DNA of 64,000 bases, taken from Crossiella equi (GTDB lineage Bacteria; Actinomycetota; Actinomycetes; Mycobacteriales; Pseudonocardiaceae). The notes beneath the pieces are model-generated. The model was not told where the DNA came from and did no database searches. It saw nothing but the letters and a program-made list of their open reading frames with translations. Location: assembly GCF_017876755.1 (NCBI RefSeq), contig NZ_JAGIOO010000001.1:7735786-7799785 (forward strand), read 5' to 3'. A program made the translations under genes and the position numbers. Of this stretch, positions 63,482-64,000 are shown piece by piece; positions within the stretch are counted from its first letter, which is position 1; every line of letters starts with the position of its first letter.

Positions 63482-64000
63482 GTGACCGGACTGCTCGAAG
63501 GCAAGCGGCTGCTGATCACCGGTGTGATCACCGAGGCCTCGATCGCCTTCCACGCCGCAAGGATCGCCCAGGAGCAGGGGGCCGAGGTCGTGCTCACCGG
63601 CTTCGGACGGCTCCGCCTCGTCGAGCGCATCGCCGCGCGGCTGCCCAAGCCCGCGCCGGTGATCGAGCTCGACGTCACCAACCAGGAGCACCTGGACGGC
63701 CTCGCCGAGAAGATCGCCGAGCACGTCCCGGCGCTGGACGGTGTGCTGCACTCCATCGGCTACGCCCCGCCGTCCTGCCTGGGCGAGAAGTACCTGGACG
63801 TGCCGTGGGAGGACGTCTCGGTCGCCGTGCACACCTCGGCGTTCTCGATGAAGTCCCTGGCCAAGGCGGTCCTCCCGCTGATGGGCAACGGCGGCTCCAT
63901 CGTGGGCATGGACTTCGACGCCCGCGTGGCCTGGTCCAACTACAACTGGATGGGCTTCGCCAAGGCCGCGCTGGAGAACGTCACCAAGTACCTGGCCAAG
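63482..64000 (+). CDS. inhA: Enoyl-ACP reductase (InhA type), cut by window edge
   Basis: The first 173 residues of an NADH-dependent enoyl-ACP reductase; the gene runs off the right end. It opens MTGLLEGKRLLITGVITEAS and has the InhA segment GGSIVGMDFDARVAW followed by YNWMGFAKAALE, with the catalytic Tyr and Lys. Similarity to mycobacterial InhA is evident along the whole visible length. It catalyses the last step of each elongation cycle and pairs with fabG upstream. The segment SIGYAPPSCLG varies from the mycobacterial SIGFMPQ. Confidence 0.94.
   Translation, partial: MTGLLEGKRLLITGVITEASIAFHAARIAQEQGAEVVLTGFGRLRLVERIAARLPKPAPVIELDVTNQEHLDGLAEKIAEHVPALDGVLHSIGYAPPSCLGEKYLDVPWEDVSVAVHTSAFSMKSLAKAVLPLMGNGGSIVGMDFDARVAWSNYNWMGFAKAALENVTKYLAK

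Overview
This is a chromosomal window from a high-GC actinomycete (roughly 70% G+C, many GTG starts, very short intergenic gaps, four-base ATGA/GTGA overlaps). The best guess is Pseudonocardiales. The main clue is a block also known in mycobacteria: aconitase on the minus strand, then a RipA-like NlpC/P60 hydrolase, MoxR ATPase, DUF58 protein and VWA membrane protein, then fabG and an InhA-type enoyl-ACP reductase, all in the same order and orientation. Here the block is broken up by about 13.7 kb between the hydrolase and moxR and about 18.7 kb between the VWA gene and fabG. No integrase, transposase, tRNA or rRNA gene was seen.

Layout. 1-3.2 kb: minus-strand GNAT (cut by the window edge), a DUF4865 protein, two coupled unknown genes and a SnoaL-like protein. 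3.4-14.0 kb: a TetR-controlled operon of the atu/liu type (AtuA, two acyl-CoA dehydrogenases, both acyl-CoA carboxylase subunits, an acyl-CoA ligase), probably for breakdown of a branched or isoprenoid acid. 14.1-14.9 kb: composite palindromic repeat element A. 15.4-18.4 kb: TetR, amidase, hydrolase. 18.4-19.0 kb: a small membrane protein and a small secreted cationic protein that may be a bacteriocin-like pair. 19.2-27.3 kb: aconitase, a small ABC transporter, a VOC protein, an acyl-CoA ligase and the RipA-like hydrolase. 27.3-28.6 kb: an unknown gene and lexA. 28.65-29.38 kb: repeat element B, fitted exactly between two convergent genes. 29.4-32.3 kb: methyltransferases, LysR, VOC. 32.4-37.7 kb: a NACHT-LRR NTPase with a structured leader, facing two tandem paralogues with leucine-rich segments. 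38-40.9 kb: MarR, a MobA-like transferase, TetR and a cytochrome P450. 41-44 kb: moxR, DUF58, VWA. 44-50.3 kb: HxlR/SDR, a secreted protein, two P450 paralogues, an XRE-TPR regulator. 51-53.7 kb: 22-bp repeat array, TetR, quinone oxidoreductase, SDR. 53.9-59.4 kb: a six-gene minus-strand run (protease, lipoprotein, DUF4333 protein, two-component system, TAXI binding protein). 59.6-62.4 kb: a degraded gene, an MHS transporter and a GH19 chitinase. 62.7 kb to the end: fabG and inhA.

The most unusual content is not coding. A 15-base motif (GCCAACACGAGGTAC and its complement) occurs 11 times exactly, at four places. Neighbouring units are spaced exactly 22 bp apart and are arranged as inverted arms. 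The 7-base spacer between units differs between loci but stays complementary between the two arms. Two of the loci lie inside 730-830 bp elements that share terminal inverted repeats and carry variable arrays of a separate ~30-bp repeat. A second, independent signal is the 12-base palindrome TCCACAGTGGAC, seen five times in 64 kb.

All calls come from reading the sequence and from family knowledge. No database search was made.
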